Origin: Nocardioides sp. Iso805N
GTDB taxonomy: Bacteria; Actinomycetota; Actinomycetes; Propionibacteriales; Nocardioidaceae
Assembly: GCF_000364605.1 (NCBI RefSeq)
Contig: NZ_KB822577.1
Location: 310,001-374,000, forward strand
Direction of reading: 5' to 3'
DNA: 64,000 nt
Part shown: one piece after another, positions 60,534 to 64,000 of the stretch
How the letters are laid out: each line of letters opens with the position of its first letter
How positions within the stretch are numbered: position 1 is the stretch's first letter
Notes under the pieces: model-generated
What the model was told of the DNA's origin: nothing
The model's database searches: none
What the model saw: only the letters and a program-made list of their open reading frames with translations
Translations under genes and position numbers: made by a program

Positions 60534-61963
60534 CACTCGAGCTCACTCTCCTCTGCTGCTGCATGGGTGCCGACGAGGCGGCCGAAGATGCCGGCCTTGC
60601 CGATCGAGGTGCCGGTCATGTAGCCGGCACCGTGGAAGCCGCCGACCAGCTCGCCGGCGGCATAGAGACGGGGGATGGGCTCGCCGTCCCAGTCGAGGAC
60701 GCGCAGCCGCGTGTCGACGGTCAGGCCGCAGTACGTCGCGAGCACGACGGTGCCGCTGGGATGGGCGTAGAACGGCGCCTGCTCCAGAGGGAAGGCCGTC
60801 CCGACGCCGCCGGAGAGATGCGCTCGGCCGAACTCGTCGGGCCGCTCGCCACGAGCCGCGGCGTTGTAGTCGCGGACAGTGCGCTGCAGCGAGCCCTCGG
60901 GCAGCGCGAGCCGCTCCTCGAGCCCGGCGATCGAGTCGGCCCGGACCAGCATTCCCGCACGCTCGCGTCCGGCGAACTCATAGATCGGCACCTCGTCGTT
61001 GCTGTGCGCCATCACCCGGCCGTCGAAGATCTGCCAGGTGGTGACACCGGGCTGGGCGAGGGCCACGTCGCCGAGGTCCTTGTAGTTGCGCGACTCGTCG
61101 ACGAAGCGACGGCCCTCGCGGTTGACCGCGATCGCGCCTTTGTAGACGGCGAGGATGCCGGTGCCGTCCTCGTCGGGGTGCTCGGCGGCGTAGTGCCCGT
61201 ACGTGCCCTTGATGTACGGGGTGTCGCGCAGCCCCGCCCCGATGGACATGGCCATCTTCAGGCCGTCCCCGGTGTTGCCGGCGCCACCCTGGCGCAGGGC
61301 GTGCTCCAGCTGCGGGGCGAAGGTCGTGAGCAGGTCGGCGTCCATGGAGAAGCCGCCGGTGGCGAGGACGACCGCGTCGGCCAGCACCTCGCGGGGGCCG
61401 TCAGGAGTGTCGACCTCGACACCGATCACACGGATGGCGCCGTTGCTGTCGGGGCCGGTGAGCAGCCGTCGGGCCGGGGTATCGAAGACGATCCGGGCGC
61501 CCAGCTCGCCGGCCGCGCGCAACAGGCTGACCAGCATCGCGGTGGTGTCGGTCGGATGGCTGCGCGCAACGGACTGCCCCGAAGCCGCGTGGATCTCGCC
61601 GTAGCGCACGCCGTGTGCCTTCAGCCACCGGTACGTCTCGAGCTGGTGCTCGCAGTAGAGGTCGACCAGTGCCTCGTCGTTGCGGTGCCGGCCGACCTCG
61701 AGGAGGTCCTTGCGGAGCAGCTCGACGTCGTCGGCGATGCCCTGCTCGCGCTGCTCGTCGGTGCCCGCGAAGGCGGACAGTCCGGCGGACTTCACCGTCG
61801 AGCCGCCGATCTGCGAGGTCTTCTCCAACAACAGGGCGTACTGCCCGGCCTCGGCGGCGGCCAGCAGGGCGGCACACCCCGCGAGTCCCGCGCCGAGGAC
61901 CAGGACGCCGACCCGATCCGGCAGCTCGTCCTGGACCGGCAGGCCGGTGACCGGTGCACTCAC
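60530..61963 (-). CDS. FAD-dependent dehydrogenase-like protein, paralogue 1
   Basis: 477 residues, KstD/fumarate-reductase flavoprotein group. VLVLGAGLAGCAALLAAAEA near 19-38, EKTSQIGGSTVKSAGLSAFAG, NREGRRFVDESRNYKDLGD, and APFYAHPSGTVVLATYCGL (a Tyr in the position of KstD-type catalytic Tyr), with end YAAGELVGGFHGAGYMTGTSIGKAG. GTG at 61963 has a GGAGGAG ribosome site and overlaps the lyase-like stop. The strongest of the three as a possible 2,3-dehydrogenase; substrate unknown. Confidence 0.83.
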   Translation of the reverse strand: MSAPVTGLPVQDELPDRVGVLVLGAGLAGCAALLAAAEAGQYALLLEKTSQIGGSTVKSAGLSAFAGTDEQREQGIADDVELLRKDLLEVGRHRNDEALVDLYCEHQLETYRWLKAHGVRYGEIHAASGQSVARSHPTDTTAMLVSLLRAAGELGARIVFDTPARRLLTGPDSNGAIRVIGVEVDTPDGPREVLADAVVLATGGFSMDADLLTTFAPQLEHALRQGGAGNTGDGLKMAMSIGAGLRDTPYIKGTYGHYAAEHPDEDGTGILAVYKGAIAVNREGRRFVDESRNYKDLGDVALAQPGVTTWQIFDGRVMAHSNDEVPIYEFAGRERAGMLVRADSIAGLEERLALPEGSLQRTVRDYNAAARGERPDEFGRAHLSGGVGTAFPLEQAPFYAHPSGTVVLATYCGLTVDTRLRVLDWDGEPIPRLYAAGELVGGFHGAGYMTGTSIGKAGIFGRLVGTHAAAEESELEW

Positions 61964-62925
61964 AGCTCCTCCCAGGAGCGGTCGAGGCTCGTCTGCGCGG
62001 CGGTGAACGCGGGTAGGCCGAAGAGCTCCTGACGCTGTGACCAGGTCGCCATCCGATCGGCGCGCGAACCGGTCTCGCCGTGCTCGCGCAGGTGGGCCAG
62101 CGCCTCCCGCCCGGCGAGATGCATGGAGCGCATCAGGTAGTTGGCGAAGAGCACGACCCCGAAGCCGAGGTCGACGTACTCCTTCAGTTCCAGCTGCGGT
62201 GTCCTGCCTCCCTCGACCACGTTGACCACGAGCGGCACGCCGGCCAGCTCGCGTCCGACGAGCTCCAGTTCCTCGACGGTGCGTGGCGCTTCGACGAAGA
62301 TCACGTCGGCGCCGGCCTCGACGTACGCCGTGGCTCGCGCGATGGCCTCGTCGATGCCATGCACGGATCGGGCGTCGGTGCGTGCGATGATCACCAGGTC
62401 TGCGTCGGTCCGGGCCTCGCAGGCCGCGGCGATCTTGGTCTGCATGTGGCCCGCGGGGATGAGCGCGTGGTCGTCGAAGTGACCGCATCGCTTGGGCATC
62501 TCCTGGTCCTCGAGCTGGATCGCTGCGGCGCCAGCGCGTTCGAGCAGGCGTACGGTCCGCATCGCCGCCAGCGGGCCGCCGTAACCGGTGTCGGCGTCGA
62601 CGACCAGCGGCAGCCGGGTCGCCTCGTTGAGCCGACCAGCGTGGTCGACGACCTCGCCGAGCGAGACAAGACCGAGGTCCGGGATGCCGTAGCCGGCGTT
62701 GGCCAGGCCGGCGCCGGTGGCGTACGCGGCGGCGAAGCCGGCCTCCTCGACGAGTCGGGCACCCAGAGCGTCGGTGACGCCGGGGAGTACGAGCGGCGAG
62801 CCGGTCGTCGATGCGGACAGGGCTGTGCGGAGGTCGGCGCGACGCTCCTGCGCGGACGGCATCGGGCCGACGCCGGTGAGCGCGGAGAGGTCGCCGAGGG
62901 CGTTGGGGGAGGCGGAGGTGGACAC
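61960..62925 (-). CDS. Isocitrate lyase/PEP mutase-family enzyme
   Basis: 321 residues. LVVDADTGYGGPLAAMRTVR (DxDxGYG) and the loop MPKRCGHFDDHALIP (KRCGH, with the Cys of isocitrate-lyase-type enzymes) show a carbon-carbon lyase rather than a phosphonate mutase; the later VNVVEGGRTPQL is also typical. It likely splits a 2-hydroxy or 3-hydroxy dicarboxylate to pyruvate, glyoxylate or succinate-type units. First gene of the operon. Start chosen at GTG 62925 (AGGA upstream); GTG 62937 abuts the operator and is less likely. Confidence 0.83.
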   Translation of the reverse strand: MSTSASPNALGDLSALTGVGPMPSAQERRADLRTALSASTTGSPLVLPGVTDALGARLVEEAGFAAAYATGAGLANAGYGIPDLGLVSLGEVVDHAGRLNEATRLPLVVDADTGYGGPLAAMRTVRLLERAGAAAIQLEDQEMPKRCGHFDDHALIPAGHMQTKIAAACEARTDADLVIIARTDARSVHGIDEAIARATAYVEAGADVIFVEAPRTVEELELVGRELAGVPLVVNVVEGGRTPQLELKEYVDLGFGVVLFANYLMRSMHLAGREALAHLREHGETGSRADRMATWSQRQELFGLPAFTAAQTSLDRSWEEL

Positions 62926-62937
62926 GCCGATCCTCAC

Positions 62938-63085
62938 TCTCTGTAGTGGTCGTTACAGAGACTGTGACACTCGGCTCACGTTTGACGCAAGGGGATCTCG
63001 TGATTGCGGTCACTAAATTGTGCCGCGAGGCCTTGCTAGAGCGATCACTACGGGGATAACGTCCCCGTAACGACCACTACAGAGA
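62938..63085. promoter_or_regulatory. Divergent promoter with inverted copies of a 19-base element
   Basis: TCTCTGTAGTGGTCGTTAC at 62938-62956 on the plus strand recurs on the minus strand at 63067-63085. The first copy also contains CTGTA-N8-TACAG. Between them, ACGGGGA-TAACG-TCCCCGT (63050-63068) is a perfect 7-base dyad. One operator per divergent operon is the simplest reading; the regulator is not in the window. Confidence 0.6.
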
Positions 63086-63135
63086 CGTGGGTCACTTCGC
63101 ATTGGCCGCGTCCGACCCTGATGGAGGGCTCACGG

Positions 63136-64000
63136 ATGTCCGTCCTCGACGAGATCCGCCGGCTGGAACCCGAGTTCCGTGCCGAAGAGGACCTGTCGGC
63201 CGAGCAGCGTTCGCTGACCGACCGGACCTACAAGTACATGCTGGAGTCCGGGCTCATGCGCGGGCTGCAGCCGAAGCGCTGGGGCGGTGGCGAGCTCTCC
63301 CTGCGCGAGCACCTCGCGGCCGTCTACGAGCTCGGCCGCATCGCCCCCTCTGCGGGCTGGGTCGCCGGCGTCGTCGGGTCGCACCCGTGGCAGCTGGCGC
63401 TGTTCCCCGAGGAGGTGCAGCAGGAGATCTGGGGCACAGACCCGAACTGGAACGCCTCCTCCTCCTACGCCCCGACCGGGAAGATCGAGCCCGTCGAGGG
63501 CGGCTACCGGGTCAGCGGACGCTGGTCCTTCTCCTCCGGCTCCGATCACGCGCAGGGGGTGATCCTGGGCGGCTTCGCCGGCAAGGTCGAGGTCGCTCCC
63601 GGCGTCGAGGTGCCCAACTACGGCTCGGCGCTGCTCTACCGCGACCAGTACGTCATCGAGGACACCTGGCACGTTCAGGGCTCCCGGGGCACCGGCTCGA
63701 AGGATATCGTCGTCGACGACGCCTTCATCCCCGTGAGCCGGTTCCTCTCCAGCCCGCTCTACGAGTACAACCCCGAGCGCCCGGCGCCCGGTTTGGCGGT
63801 CAACACCGGCGCCCTCTACCAAGTGCCGTGGGCGGTGATGTTCAACCTCGTGCTGGTCGCGCCGATGCTCGGCCTGGGTCGGCGATACCTCGACGAGTGG
63901 CGCGCCGAGACTGAGGGCCGTAAGGCCAACTGGGGCGGTTCGCTCAAGGATGACCCGCTCATGCAGATGCACCTCGCCGAGGCCGAGTGGGTGCACGAGG
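63136..64000 (+). CDS. Acyl-CoA-dehydrogenase-type flavin monooxygenase, cut by window end
   Basis: 288 codons seen, no stop before the window end (family about 390). Starts MSVLDEIRRLEPEFRAEEDL with GGAGGG 7 bases upstream; then RGLQPKRWGGGELSLREHLA, SAGWVAGVVGSHPWQLALFP and SSYAPTGKIEPVEGGYRVSG, RWSFSSGSDHAQGVILGGF. This is the HsaA/DszC-like group of reduced-flavin monooxygenases with the acyl-CoA-dehydrogenase fold. It would work with a flavin reductase, probably outside the window. Divergent from the lyase/flavoprotein operon, with the shared 19-base element suggesting common control. Confidence 0.85.
   Translation, partial: MSVLDEIRRLEPEFRAEEDLSAEQRSLTDRTYKYMLESGLMRGLQPKRWGGGELSLREHLAAVYELGRIAPSAGWVAGVVGSHPWQLALFPEEVQQEIWGTDPNWNASSSYAPTGKIEPVEGGYRVSGRWSFSSGSDHAQGVILGGFAGKVEVAPGVEVPNYGSALLYRDQYVIEDTWHVQGSRGTGSKDIVVDDAFIPVSRFLSSPLYEYNPERPAPGLAVNTGALYQVPWAVMFNLVLVAPMLGLGRRYLDEWRAETEGRKANWGGSLKDDPLMQMHLAEAEWVHE

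Noticed and set aside
55379..63013. Nicotinate/maleamate pathway (NicE/NicF-type genes)
   Set aside because: Racemase-fold and isochorismatase-fold proteins are present but both lack the catalytic Cys, and no NicX or NicD is seen.

Overview
The window is very GC-rich, has many GTG and TTG starts, and is tightly packed with four-base ATGA or GTGA stop/start overlaps. The gene content (nickel ECF transporter with a Nur-type box, LAL regulator, KstD-like flavoproteins, MobF relaxase) points to a high-GC actinobacterium. A Nocardioides-like member of the Propionibacteriales is my best guess, but that is inference. No rRNA, CRISPR array or intact insertion sequence is seen; there is one tRNA-Asp.

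1-7.4 kb is a divergent purine-catabolism (hpx-like) cluster. The minus strand carries a formamidase-like protein, a fused HpxZ(AtzH-like)-HpxY amidase and OHCU decarboxylase (uraD, cut by the window edge). The plus strand carries a Rieske oxygenase and reductase (HpxD/HpxE-like), FAD urate hydroxylase HpxO and a methyltransferase-like protein. Together they suggest oxidation of hypoxanthine/xanthine/urate to ureides without a molybdenum hydroxylase for the first step.

7.5-26 kb is a transport and stress island. The core is a long minus-strand operon: P-type ATPase, arcB, arcC, arcA, a 43-residue membrane peptide, an NhaC antiporter and a YfcC carrier, followed by DUF1269, ThrE and APC membrane proteins. 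Facing it are a DUF6325-like and a SHOCT protein and a large LAL (LuxR) regulator; a second SHOCT/DUF6325 pair lies in mirror image beyond the regulator. A dyad CACCC-N6-GGGTG occurs four times upstream of these operons, twice exactly 70 bases from the two divergent start codons, and may be the regulator's site.

26-34 kb holds metal uptake: modABC with a divergent MerR/TOBE regulator and a palindromic operator, then a nickel ECF transporter (NikM, NikQ, NikO) behind a Nur-like box, an NmrA-like reductase and a PfkB sugar kinase.

34.2-37.7 kb is a remnant of an integrated conjugative element next to tRNA-Asp: an excisionase-like protein and a MobF relaxase/helicase, with no integrase visible.

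38-53 kb is aromatic and ester catabolism: a MarR regulator with a 3-hydroxybenzoate-4-monooxygenase-like flavoprotein; a P450, ferredoxin and ferredoxin reductase set; LysR and TetR regulators; an MFS exporter; then an operon of two phosphotriesterase-family proteins (one with all metal ligands lost), a flavin monooxygenase and three hydrolases. The MFS and phosphotriesterase promoters share the dyad TTNACANNNTGTNAA.

53-64 kb holds an M20 amidohydrolase and a TRIC/YicG-type membrane protein, then a seven-gene minus-strand operon with three FAD dehydrogenase-like paralogues, an isocitrate-lyase/PEP-mutase-family enzyme, an SDR, and racemase-like and isochorismatase-like proteins that lack their catalytic cysteines. 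It is divergent from an acyl-CoA-dehydrogenase-type monooxygenase cut by the window end. The intergenic region carries two inverted copies of a 19-base element. The substrate of this operon is unknown to me.
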